DNA of 7,735 nucleotides from an uncultured Gemmatimonadota bacterium (GCA_903894655.1 CAITQY010000361.1:1-7735); one strand, 5' to 3'; numbered from the stretch's first letter, positions 1-7,108 are shown. The notes: generated by a model not told the origin, from the letters alone. Numbers and translations: made by a program.

Positions 1-198
1 CTGCTGGCCAAACTGCTGGTCGTTCAGCGGCAAAAGATTCCTCGTATGGCGCCGGCGCCGGCGATCGACAATGCCGTCGAAGGGGTCGCCGCCTCGCTCT
101 TTACCGACTATCTCGTGGCGTTCGAACTCACCAGTCTCGTGCTGCTGGTGGCTATCATCGGCGCTGTCCTCCTCGCCAAGAAGCGGGTGCGCGCATGA
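1..198 (+). CDS. nuoJ: NADH-quinone oxidoreductase subunit J, C-terminal part (5' end outside window)
   Basis: Only the last 65 codons are present, open from the first base of the window and ending at TGA 196-198. The visible part has a basic, Pro/Ala-rich loop and then the segment SLFTDYLVAFELTSLVLLVA, which leads into a final membrane helix and a basic end (AKKRVRA). The pattern of LFTDYL, then FE, then a hydrophobic helix, then Lys/Arg is the usual NuoJ C-terminus. NuoJ (ND6 homologue) is a membrane-arm subunit of complex I next to NuoK. It has one helix with a pi-bulge, thought to help couple quinone reduction to proton pumping; that helix lies upstream of the window. The stop overlaps the nuoK start (ATGA), which supports both the assignment and translational coupling. 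The call relies on context as well as sequence, because so little of the protein is visible. Confidence 0.9.
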   Translation: MLAKLLVVQRQKIPRMAPAPAIDNAVEGVAASLFTDYLVAFELTSLVLLVAIIGAVLLAKKRVRA

Positions 199-488
199 TC
201 GCCGAAGCGCTCATCGTCTCGGCCATTCTGTTCGTCATCGGCGTCGTCGGCGTGTTGACCCGCCGAAACGCGATCATCCTGTTCATGTGCGCCGAGCTCA
301 TGCTGAATGCCGTGAACCTGAGCTTCGTGGCGCTGGCCAAGATGCACAACGTCACGGGACAAGTCTTCGTGGTCATGGTGATGACGATCGCGGCCGCTGA
401 GGCGGCCGTCGGTTTGGCGATCCTCATCTCCGTGTTCCGGCATTTCGGTACGGTTGACCTGTCCTCGCTCCGGACGCTTCGCGGATGA
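195..488 (+). CDS. nuoK: NADH-quinone oxidoreductase subunit K
   Basis: A 97-residue protein with three predicted membrane helices (about residues 3-22, 26-48 and 57-83), the normal size for NuoK (ND4L homologue). The two buried glutamates essential to proton transfer are present: Glu34 in the segment FMCAELMLNAVNLSF and Glu69 in MTIAAAEAAVGLAI. By eye they match E. coli Glu36 and Glu72. The loop between helices 2 and 3 is short, so the glutamates are 35 residues apart. NuoK sits in the membrane arm between NuoJ and NuoN and carries part of the central chain of charged residues. The start ATG at 195 overlaps the nuoJ stop by 4 nt and has no good Shine-Dalgarno sequence, so expression probably depends on coupling to nuoJ translation. 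The stop overlaps the nuoL start in the same way. Confidence 0.97.
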   Translation: MIAEALIVSAILFVIGVVGVLTRRNAIILFMCAELMLNAVNLSFVALAKMHNVTGQVFVVMVMTIAAAEAAVGLAILISVFRHFGTVDLSSLRTLRG

Positions 489-2512
489 TCCCGACCTTAC
501 TTGGCGTGCTCATCCTGCTCCCGATCCTTGGCTTTCTGTCCAATGGATCGCTCGCGTTCTTTGGGAAACGGTCCGACGGCGACACCGTGACCACGGCGCG
601 ACACCCGCTCGTCACGGTGGTGGGGCCCGGCGTGATCCTGGCGGCATTCGGCGTAGCGGTCACCCTCTTCCTCGACATGCAGGGCGCGCCCGAGCAGGCC
701 TTGCACATCGTTCGCTACGGGACGTGGATGCCAGTGGGCAACCTGGTCATCGACTGGAGCCTACAACTTGATCAGCTGTCGATCCTGATGGTGCTCGTGA
801 TCACCGGCGTCGGGTCGCTCATCCATCTGTTTTCCGTTGGCTACATGCGCGACGATGCCAGCTACGCGCGGTACTTCGCGTATCTCAATCTGTTCGTGGC
901 CTTCATGCTGGTGCTCGTGCTTGGTGCGAGCTACCCCGTGCTGTTCGTCGGTTGGGAGGGCGTCGGGCTTGCGTCGTACCTGCTGATTGGCTTCTGGTTC
1001 AGCGACACGGCCAACGCCGAAGCGGGGAAGAAGGCCTTCGTCGTGAACCGAGTCGGCGATTTTGGATTCCTCGTCGCCATGTTCCTGATCCGGGTCACGA
1101 CGCAGAAGCTCGACTTCATCGGCGCCCATGCGGCACTGGGCGGCATGGCCGGCACGCCGGTCGTGCTCGCCATCGCGCTCTTTCTGTTCATCGGCTGTGC
1201 CGGTAAGAGCGCGCAGCTGCCGCTGTACATCTGGCTGCCCGACGCCATGGCGGGTCCGACGCCCGTTTCGGCACTGATTCACGCGGCCACGATGGTGACC
1301 GCCGGCGTGTATCTCGTGGCGCGCGCGGCACCGATCTTCTCCGGGGCGCCGGAGGCGTCGTTGGTTATTACGGCCGTAGGCGCGCTTACGGCCCTGTTCG
1401 CCGCCACGATCGCGCTCCGTCAATGGGACATCAAGAAGGTGTTGGCGTACTCCACGGTCTCCCAACTGGGCTACATGTTTGTGGGCGTCGGCAGCGGTGC
1501 GTACACGGCGGGCGTGTTCCATCTCGTCACACACGCCTTTTTCAAGGCGCTGCTGTTTCTCGGCGCGGGCTCGGTGATTCACGCCATGCATCATGCGTAT
1601 CACCACACGCACCGCGACGACGATCCGCAGGATTTGCGCAACATGGGCGGACTGGCCAAGTACATGCCGGCAACGGCGGCCGCAATGACGCTGGCGACGC
1701 TAGCGATTGCCGGTGTTCCGCCGCTCGCCGGATTCTTCTCGAAGGACGAGATCCTCGCGTCGGTGTTTGCGCGCGCGCAGGGCAGCCCATTGGCCAGCGC
1801 GTCGCTGCTCGGAGTTTCCGGCAGCACCGTGCTGTACGTCGCGTACGGGATCGGCGTCCTGACCGCGTTGCTCACGGCGATATACATGACGCGTTTGCTC
1901 CTGCTCACGTTCTATGGCAGCAACCGCACAGGCGAGGCGGAGCAAGAGATGCTCCATGAGGCGCCGATGATCATGACCGCGCCGGTCCTCATCCTCGGCG
2001 CGCTGACGGTGCTTGGTGGCTGGCTGAACTTGCCGGCGCTGCTGCCACTCGGCCCGGTCGGCCTGCTGGAACATTGGCTCGAGCCGGTCACGGGCAGCAG
2101 CGCGGCCCGCCTGGCTGGTGCCACGCATCTCGATCATGGCACCGAGACGATTCTTCTCGCCGTGGCGACCACCGTGGCCGTGGTCGGCATCGTGTTCGCG
2201 TTGCTCTGGTACCGAAAGCCGATCGCGGACAAGGCCCACTCGGCGGTCGATCAGGGTCTGTTGGCGCGCGCGTACAATGTAGACAGACTGGTCGACGCGC
2301 TCGTGGTGCGACCGATCTCCGCGTTCGCCAATGTGGTGCTCACCCGTGGAGTCGAAACGGGCGTCGACCGCGCCTTCAGCGCGGGCGGTTCGCTGCTGTC
2401 GCGAACCGCGGCCCTGGTGGGCAGCAAGTTGCAGGATGGAGACGTGGGGAAGTACGCCTGGCTGTTAGCCGCCGGTGCGCTCGCGCTTCTGGCCGCCCTC
2501 ACCCTGAGCTGA
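485..2512 (+). CDS. nuoL: NADH-quinone oxidoreductase subunit L (distal proton-pumping subunit)
   Basis: A 675-residue polytopic protein (E. coli NuoL is about 613), the outermost antiporter-like subunit of complex I and homologue of ND5 and MrpA. Diagnostic segments are GWEGVGLASYLLIGFW (Glu158, matching E. coli Glu144), NRVGDFGF (Asp192), AGKSAQLPLYIWLPDAMAGP (Lys241, matching Lys229), SALIHAATMVTAGVY (His266), THAFFKALLFLGAGSVIHAM (His350, Lys354) and AGFFSKDEIL (Lys420, matching Lys399). All proton-channel residues are therefore intact. The C-terminal region has a helix at about 555-575, a long amphipathic stretch at about 590-650 that fits the lateral helix HL lying along NuoM and NuoN, and a last membrane helix at about 656-673. 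A His/Asp-rich loop at 366-380 is about 10 residues longer than the E. coli equivalent. The start ATG overlaps the nuoK stop (ATGA) and has no clear ribosome-binding site, suggesting coupled translation. Confidence 0.98.
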   Translation: MIPTLLGVLILLPILGFLSNGSLAFFGKRSDGDTVTTARHPLVTVVGPGVILAAFGVAVTLFLDMQGAPEQALHIVRYGTWMPVGNLVIDWSLQLDQLSILMVLVITGVGSLIHLFSVGYMRDDASYARYFAYLNLFVAFMLVLVLGASYPVLFVGWEGVGLASYLLIGFWFSDTANAEAGKKAFVVNRVGDFGFLVAMFLIRVTTQKLDFIGAHAALGGMAGTPVVLAIALFLFIGCAGKSAQLPLYIWLPDAMAGPTPVSALIHAATMVTAGVYLVARAAPIFSGAPEASLVITAVGALTALFAATIALRQWDIKKVLAYSTVSQLGYMFVGVGSGAYTAGVFHLVTHAFFKALLFLGAGSVIHAMHHAYHHTHRDDDPQDLRNMGGLAKYMPATAAAMTLATLAIAGVPPLAGFFSKDEILASVFARAQGSPLASASLLGVSGSTVLYVAYGIGVLTALLTAIYMTRLLLLTFYGSNRTGEAEQEMLHEAPMIMTAPVLILGALTVLGGWLNLPALLPLGPVGLLEHWLEPVTGSSAARLAGATHLDHGTETILLAVATTVAVVGIVFALLWYRKPIADKAHSAVDQGLLARAYNVDRLVDALVVRPISAFANVVLTRGVETGVDRAFSAGGSLLSRTAALVGSKLQDGDVGKYAWLLAAGALALLAALTLS

Positions 2513-2515
2513 ACG

Positions 2516-4090
2516 ATGCGCGATTTCCTTCTTTCAATCGGAGCCGGGCAGTGGGTACTGCCGGTGATGCTGTTCTGGCCAATGGCGGCCGCGCTGCTCG
2601 TGCGCTTCGGCGGGCGCGACATGTCGCGCAACGAAGACGGCACGGAAGCACCAAGTGGCGGGCCGGATGCGCGCACGCTCACACTCGTGGCGCTGACGAT
2701 CGAAGCCCTGCTGAGCTTCGTCTTGTGGGCGGTGTACGATCCCACCGCCACTGGATGGCAGGCCCGCGTGGATCTGCCATGGCTGACGGACATCGGGGCC
2801 ACGATCAGCCTCGGCATTGATGGCCTCTCGTTGCCGATGGTCGTCATGACGGCCCTCGTGTTGCCGCTCGCCCTCCTCGGCTCCTGGAACAACGTACGGG
2901 TGCGCACGCCAGCGTTCGGTGCACTCGCGCTCATGCTCACCACAGGACTGATCGGCGTCTTCGTGACGCTCGATCTGCTCGCATTTTTTTTCGCGTGGGA
3001 GCTGATGCTGATCCCCACGTACTTTCTGATCGGCGTCTGGGGAGTCGCTGGGCAGTCGCGCGCCAGTCTGCGCTACGTGCTGTTCACGCTCGTCGGCTCA
3101 TTATTGATGCTGGTGGCAATTCTGGCGCTCTGGACGTTGGGCGGCAGTGCGTCGTTTCACCTCGATCAGCTGATGGGACTCGCGCTCACGCCTCGTACCC
3201 AGCTGTGGATGTTCGGCGCGTTCTTCCTGGCATTTGCCGTGAAGTCGGCCTTGGTGCCGTTCCACACCTGGCTGCCGGATGCCCAAGGGGCGGCACCGAC
3301 CTTTGCCGCGGTCACGCTCGGTATCAAGGTCGGCGCCTACGCGATCCTGCGTTTCGCGATTCCGCTTTTTCCGGCGGCGGCCATGGAGCCGACGGTGCGC
3401 GGGACGATCCTGGTGCTGTCGGTGATCGCTATCGTATACGGTGCGCTGCTGGCGATGTCACAACGCGATATGAAACGCATGGTGTCCTACAGCTCAATCA
3501 GTCACCTCGGCTTCATCATGCTCGGCTGCTTCGCACTCACGCAGCAGGCTGTCCAGGGGGCCGTGGTCACGATCGTGAACAGCGGCATCTCTACGACCGC
3601 GCTCTTCCTGCTGGTGGGCATGCTCGAGGATCGGCGCGGCACCACCGACATGGCCGGATTCGGTGGCATTGCCAAAGTGGTTCCGATGTTCAGCGTGATG
3701 CTGACGCTTGTGATGCTGTCCACGATCGGACTGCCTGGTACGAACGGATTCGTGGGTGAATTCCTCGTGCTCATCGGGACCTATGCAGAACGCCCGGTGC
3801 TCGCGGTGATTGCGACCAGCGGCGTGATTTTCGCCGCGGCCTACGGACTTCGGGCATTACAGCGCGTCCTGTTTGAACGCATCGATACCGCCAATAATGG
3901 GGCGCTCACGGACTTTACTGGCCGTGAGTGCGTAGTGATGGCGGCGTTCGCTGTGGCGATCATATACCTCGGCGTGTCGCCGCAGCCGATGCTGCAGCGC
4001 ATCGAGCGCGCGTCACAGAACATCATCGAGTCGGTGCGGTTCGGTCCGAACGCCGCGACTTCGCTCCCCAACGTCTCCGTGGTCCGCTGA
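2516..4090 (+). CDS. nuoM: NADH-quinone oxidoreductase subunit M (middle proton-pumping subunit)
   Basis: A 524-residue membrane protein (E. coli NuoM is about 509), homologous to ND4 and MrpD. Channel residues are recognisable: Glu162 in FFFAWELMLIPTYFLIGVWG (E. coli Glu144), Lys243 in FAVKSALVPFHTWLPDA (Lys234), Lys271 in LGIKVGAYAILRF (Lys265) and Glu415 in LPGTNGFVGEFLVLIG (Glu407). The segment DMKRMVSYSSISHLGFIMLG is also typical. Oddities: the spacing between the two lysines is 28 residues where E. coli has 31, the usual DAH of the first lysine motif reads DAQ, and the usual NHG/AHG of the later helix reads NSG (Ser356). A hydrophilic, Gly/Asp-rich loop (about 34-54) separates the first two helices. 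The start lies 3 nt after the nuoL stop, with a weak GAG at 2506-2508 as a possible Shine-Dalgarno. A run of eight T bases at 2984-2991 encodes the FFF before Glu162. The family call is secure. Confidence 0.97.
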   Translation: MRDFLLSIGAGQWVLPVMLFWPMAAALLVRFGGRDMSRNEDGTEAPSGGPDARTLTLVALTIEALLSFVLWAVYDPTATGWQARVDLPWLTDIGATISLGIDGLSLPMVVMTALVLPLALLGSWNNVRVRTPAFGALALMLTTGLIGVFVTLDLLAFFFAWELMLIPTYFLIGVWGVAGQSRASLRYVLFTLVGSLLMLVAILALWTLGGSASFHLDQLMGLALTPRTQLWMFGAFFLAFAVKSALVPFHTWLPDAQGAAPTFAAVTLGIKVGAYAILRFAIPLFPAAAMEPTVRGTILVLSVIAIVYGALLAMSQRDMKRMVSYSSISHLGFIMLGCFALTQQAVQGAVVTIVNSGISTTALFLLVGMLEDRRGTTDMAGFGGIAKVVPMFSVMLTLVMLSTIGLPGTNGFVGEFLVLIGTYAERPVLAVIATSGVIFAAAYGLRALQRVLFERIDTANNGALTDFTGRECVVMAAFAVAIIYLGVSPQPMLQRIERASQNIIESVRFGPNAATSLPNVSVVR

Positions 4091-5652
4091 TGGGCGCTAC
4101 CCTTTCCGCCGGCGCGCTCTTCCGCGCATTGGCTCCCGAACTCCTGATGTCCGCCGGCGCCATGGTCATGTTGCTGGCGAGCGTCTGGAATCCGCAGAGC
4201 AACGACGCGGCCATGGCTGAGGGTGCCGAGAAGACGAGCGCGCTGACCCGCTTCGGCGTGGTGCTGTGCCTACTCGTCGGTCTAGTGGTGATGATCGCGT
4301 GGGGCGATGGCGTAAACGGCACCCCCGATCAGCGCATTGCCGGCGACGGTTTCCGGTGGGCGATCGATCTCGTGATCCTGCTCGGAACGGTGTTGTCGCT
4401 CATCCTGCTCGACGCCGAGCACCACCGCAGTGCGGCCTTCAGTCCGGAGGTGCCGGTGCTGATGTTGCTCGCGGCCACCGGCATGATGGTGCTCGCGGCC
4501 GCACGGGATCTGATGTTCGTATTTCTTGGCATCGAACTGATGTCGCTCGCGATCTATGTACTGGCCGGAGTGAATCGGCGCAGTGCGCGCGGTGCTGAAG
4601 CGGCCGTGAAGTACTTCCTCCTGGGATCGGTGTCGTCGGGATTCCTTCTCTATGGCATCGCGCTGATCTACGGTGCCACCGGCAGTACGCGTCTGGTCGA
4701 TATCGCACAGTGGGTCTCAACGCAGCCGAGTCTTGGTCCGATGTTCCTCGTCGGCAGCGGGCTCCTGCTTGTGGGTTTTGGCTTCAAGGTGGCGGCCGCC
4801 CCGTTTCATCTCTGGACACCCGACGTGTACGACGGCGCGCCGTTGCCGATCACGGCATTCATGTCTGCTTGCGTCAAGACGGCGGCCTTTGCCGTCTTCG
4901 CGCGTGTCATGATCGAAGCGATGCCGGGGGCTGCCTCGCGTTGGCACTCCGCGATGTGGTGGTTGGCGGTCGTGACCATGATTGCCGGCAACGTATTTGC
5001 GCTCGCGCAAAAGAACCTGGTGCGGCTGCTCGCGTACTCCAGCATCGCGCACGCCGGATATCTGCTCGTCACGATCGTGGTCGCGTCGACCGCGGGCACG
5101 ACGGCATTGGTCTTTTACGCGGTGTCCTACACGCTCGCCACTATGGGCGCCTTCGGCGTGCTGATCATCGTGAATGGCGGTCGCGACCGGTCACCCACGC
5201 TCGACGACATAGCGGGCCTCTGGTTTGTCCGTCCGTGGCTTGCCGTGGCGATGTCGGTTTTCGTGCTGGCGTTCATGGGTATGCCCCTGGTCGGCGGCAT
5301 GGGCTTTTTCGCCAAGTGGTATCTCCTGCAGGCGGCCCTGCAGGCCTCCACACCGCAGACGATCCTCGCGATCATCGTGGTGCTCAGTAGCGCCGTCTCG
5401 GCGGCGTATTATCTGTCCGTGATCTCGGCAATGTTCATGCGCCCGCGTCCTGACGGGCATCCGGTGCCCTCTACCATTCCGATGGCGCAGTCGCTGATCA
5501 CGGTTACCTGCGTGCTGTTGCTGGTGCTGGGCGTCTATCCGACGCCGATGATCGAACTCGCCCGTCGCGCACTGCCGGGAGCGGCCGCGCCGGCCAGCGT
5601 GCCGACGTCGAACGGTGCGCCGCGCGTCCGAGCCGCGAGCCTCGTCCGGTGA
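4090..5652 (+). CDS. nuoN: NADH-quinone oxidoreductase subunit N (proximal antiporter-like subunit)
   Basis: A 520-residue membrane protein (E. coli NuoN is about 485), homologous to ND2. Visible key residues are Glu149 in LGIELMSLAIYVLAG, Lys174 in AAVKYFLLGSVSSGFLLYG, Lys233 in GFGFKVAAAPFHLWTPDVYD, Lys263 in ITAFMSACVKTAAF and Lys409 in GMGFFAKWYLLQAAL. The intervals Glu149-Lys174-Lys233-Lys263 equal those between E. coli Glu133, Lys158, Lys217 and Lys247. Before Lys409 the sequence MPLVGGMGFFAK is two residues longer than the usual PPTAGFFGK type. The C-terminal tail (about 494-520) is Pro/Ala/Arg-rich. The frame is open 54 codons further upstream, but that stretch overlaps nuoM and is polar and Arg-rich. 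The ATG at 4090 gives a hydrophobic N-terminus and a TGATG overlap with the nuoM stop, so it is taken as the start. No Shine-Dalgarno is evident, which suggests re-initiation by ribosomes finishing nuoM. Confidence 0.97.
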   Translation: MGATLSAGALFRALAPELLMSAGAMVMLLASVWNPQSNDAAMAEGAEKTSALTRFGVVLCLLVGLVVMIAWGDGVNGTPDQRIAGDGFRWAIDLVILLGTVLSLILLDAEHHRSAAFSPEVPVLMLLAATGMMVLAAARDLMFVFLGIELMSLAIYVLAGVNRRSARGAEAAVKYFLLGSVSSGFLLYGIALIYGATGSTRLVDIAQWVSTQPSLGPMFLVGSGLLLVGFGFKVAAAPFHLWTPDVYDGAPLPITAFMSACVKTAAFAVFARVMIEAMPGAASRWHSAMWWLAVVTMIAGNVFALAQKNLVRLLAYSSIAHAGYLLVTIVVASTAGTTALVFYAVSYTLATMGAFGVLIIVNGGRDRSPTLDDIAGLWFVRPWLAVAMSVFVLAFMGMPLVGGMGFFAKWYLLQAALQASTPQTILAIIVVLSSAVSAAYYLSVISAMFMRPRPDGHPVPSTIPMAQSLITVTCVLLLVLGVYPTPMIELARRALPGAAAPASVPTSNGAPRVRAASLVR

Positions 5653-5707
5653 GCACGAGCGATCCGCGCGCTGTGATCTCTGTCCCGACTTTTGACACTC
5701 TGAGATA
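5653..5707 (+). other. Spacer between nuoN and the phosphohexomutase gene
   Basis: This 55-nt stretch is the longest non-coding gap in the window. It holds no hairpin followed by a T run, so no intrinsic terminator marks the end of the nuo operon here. A perfect TTGACA (5692-5697) ends 10 nt before the downstream ATG, but no -10 hexamer lies at the right distance, so I do not call it a promoter. It lies inside a weak inverted repeat, TGTC-N9-GACA, which may be chance. Read-through transcription from nuoN into the mutase gene is possible. Confidence 0.4.
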
Positions 5708-7087
5708 ATGGCCATCAGTCAATCCATCTTCCGGCAGTACGACGTTCGAGGCATCGTGGGCACCGATCTCACGGACGAGGTGGCCTATGGGCTCGGTCGC
5801 GGCTATGCGGCGTATCTGCATACCCACGGCATCACGGGAGCCGTCGCCGTGGGGCGAGACAATCGACCGAGCGGTGACGCCCTACGCGATGCGCTCGTGC
5901 GCGGGCTTACGGAATGCGGTGTGAACGTCGTCGACGTGGGCGTGGTCCCCACGCCCCTGTTGTACTGGACATTGCATCACGAGCCCGTGGTCGGCGGCAT
6001 CCAGATCACCGGTTCACACAATCCTCCCGAGTACAACGGGTTCAAGATGTGCGTCGGCACCGGCTCCCTTCACAGTGAAGAGATCCAAGTACTCTACCGG
6101 TTGATCGTCGGAGGCGTCTTCCCGTCGGGTGCCGGTGCGGTGCGGCATGTGCCCGTCATCGATCGGTACGTGAGCGATATCGCGGCGCGGGTGGGCCGCA
6201 TCACGCGTCCCGATGGCTCAACGCTCAAGGTCGTGTTCGACTGCGGAAACGGGGCGGCCGCGCTGGTCGCCCCTCAACTGATGACCGCACTCGGTATCGA
6301 CGGAATCGGTCTGTTCACCGAGAGCGATGGGACGTTTCCTAATCATCACCCCGATCCGACGGTCCCTGAGAATCTCGAGGATTGCATTGCGGCGGTGAAG
6401 GCGCGTGGCGCGGAAATCGGCGTGGCCTTCGATGGCGATGCCGATCGGATCGGTGTGGTGGATCGCGACGGACGCATCATCTGGGGCGATCACATCCTCA
6501 TCCTGTATGCGCGCGACGTCCTCAGTCGCACCGGTGCCGGTCAGCCCATCATCTTTGATGTGAAGTGCTCGCAGGCACTGATGGATGGTATCGAGAAGGC
6601 CGGCGGCGTTCCGGTGATGTGGAAGACGGGCCATTCCCTCATCAAGGACAAGATGAAGGAGATGCACGCACCGATTGCGGGCGAAATGTCAGGGCACATG
6701 TTCTTCACGGAAAGTTTCTACGGGCACGACGATGCGCTGTATGCGGCCGCGAGACTGCTGCGTATCATCGCTGATTCCGGGAAGCGCATCGATGAGCTGC
6801 TCGCTGATGTGCCACCATTCGTCTCGACACCTGAGCTGCGCATCGAAACCGATGAGGAGTCGAAGTTTGCGATCGTCGGTCGCGCAGCCACACATTTCAA
6901 GGCGACGCACGAGGTCATTGATGTCGATGGCGTGCGGGTGCTCTTCGGTGACGGGTGGGGACTGCTGCGCGCGTCGAACACGCAGCCGGTGATCGTCGCA
7001 CGCTTTGAGGCGAGTTCGGCCGACCGGTTGGCCGAGATTCGCGGGGTAATGGAAGGATGGCTGCAAACTCAGGGCGTTTCGCTCTGA
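5708..7087 (+). CDS. Phosphomannomutase/phosphoglucomutase (AlgC/ManB type)
   Basis: A 459-residue cytoplasmic enzyme of the alpha-D-phosphohexomutase family, close in length and sequence to Pseudomonas AlgC (about 463). It interconverts 6-phospho and 1-phospho sugars through a phosphoserine and a glucose or mannose 1,6-bisphosphate intermediate, feeding nucleotide-sugar synthesis for surface polysaccharides. All four active-site regions are complete: the phosphoserine loop TGSHNPPEYNGFK (Ser103, Lys113), the magnesium loop DGDADR (242-247), the sugar-binding loop GEMSGH (Glu326, Ser328, His330) and the phosphate-binding loop RASNTQP (421-427). YDVRG near the N-terminus and KTGHSLIK (306-313) are also typical. 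The ATG at 5708 is the first possible start, since TGA precedes it in frame at 5693. A weak GAG at 5702-5704 is unusually close to the ATG. AlgC-type enzymes act on both mannose and glucose phosphates, and sequence alone does not decide the main substrate here. Confidence 0.95.
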   Translation: MAISQSIFRQYDVRGIVGTDLTDEVAYGLGRGYAAYLHTHGITGAVAVGRDNRPSGDALRDALVRGLTECGVNVVDVGVVPTPLLYWTLHHEPVVGGIQITGSHNPPEYNGFKMCVGTGSLHSEEIQVLYRLIVGGVFPSGAGAVRHVPVIDRYVSDIAARVGRITRPDGSTLKVVFDCGNGAAALVAPQLMTALGIDGIGLFTESDGTFPNHHPDPTVPENLEDCIAAVKARGAEIGVAFDGDADRIGVVDRDGRIIWGDHILILYARDVLSRTGAGQPIIFDVKCSQALMDGIEKAGGVPVMWKTGHSLIKDKMKEMHAPIAGEMSGHMFFTESFYGHDDALYAAARLLRIIADSGKRIDELLADVPPFVSTPELRIETDEESKFAIVGRAATHFKATHEVIDVDGVRVLFGDGWGLLRASNTQPVIVARFEASSADRLAEIRGVMEGWLQTQGVSL

Positions 7088-7108
7088 TCGCGCGCACGGA
7101 CCGCTGAG

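Noticed and set aside
761..1612. A 283-codon open frame on the - strand opposite nuoL
   Set aside because: Low-complexity, Arg/Glu/His-rich product typical of a shadow of a GC-rich membrane-protein gene; no motif and no plausible start context.
2984..3759. Possible programmed -1 frameshift at the T8 tract, which would enter a frame open to 3759
   Set aside because: The product after the shift is Arg/Ala-rich without membrane helices or motifs, and the zero frame continues as a normal NuoM. No stimulatory structure was identified.
3928..4089. A 54-codon upstream extension of nuoN in the same frame
   Set aside because: It overlaps the end of nuoM, is Arg/His/Ala-rich and polar, and has no NuoN similarity. 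The ATG at 4090 gives the expected hydrophobic start and a TGATG junction.
1..5652. The block as an Mrp antiporter or hydrogenase-4-type cluster rather than complex I
   Set aside because: The order J-K-L-M-N, the two glutamates of NuoK and the specific NuoL, NuoM and NuoN motifs all fit NDH-1. No MrpE/F/G-like small genes or hydrogenase subunits are present.
5692..5697. TTGACA as a promoter -35 for the mutase gene
   Set aside because: There is no -10 hexamer at 16-18 nt, and the transcript would begin inside the coding sequence, downstream of the only good start codon.
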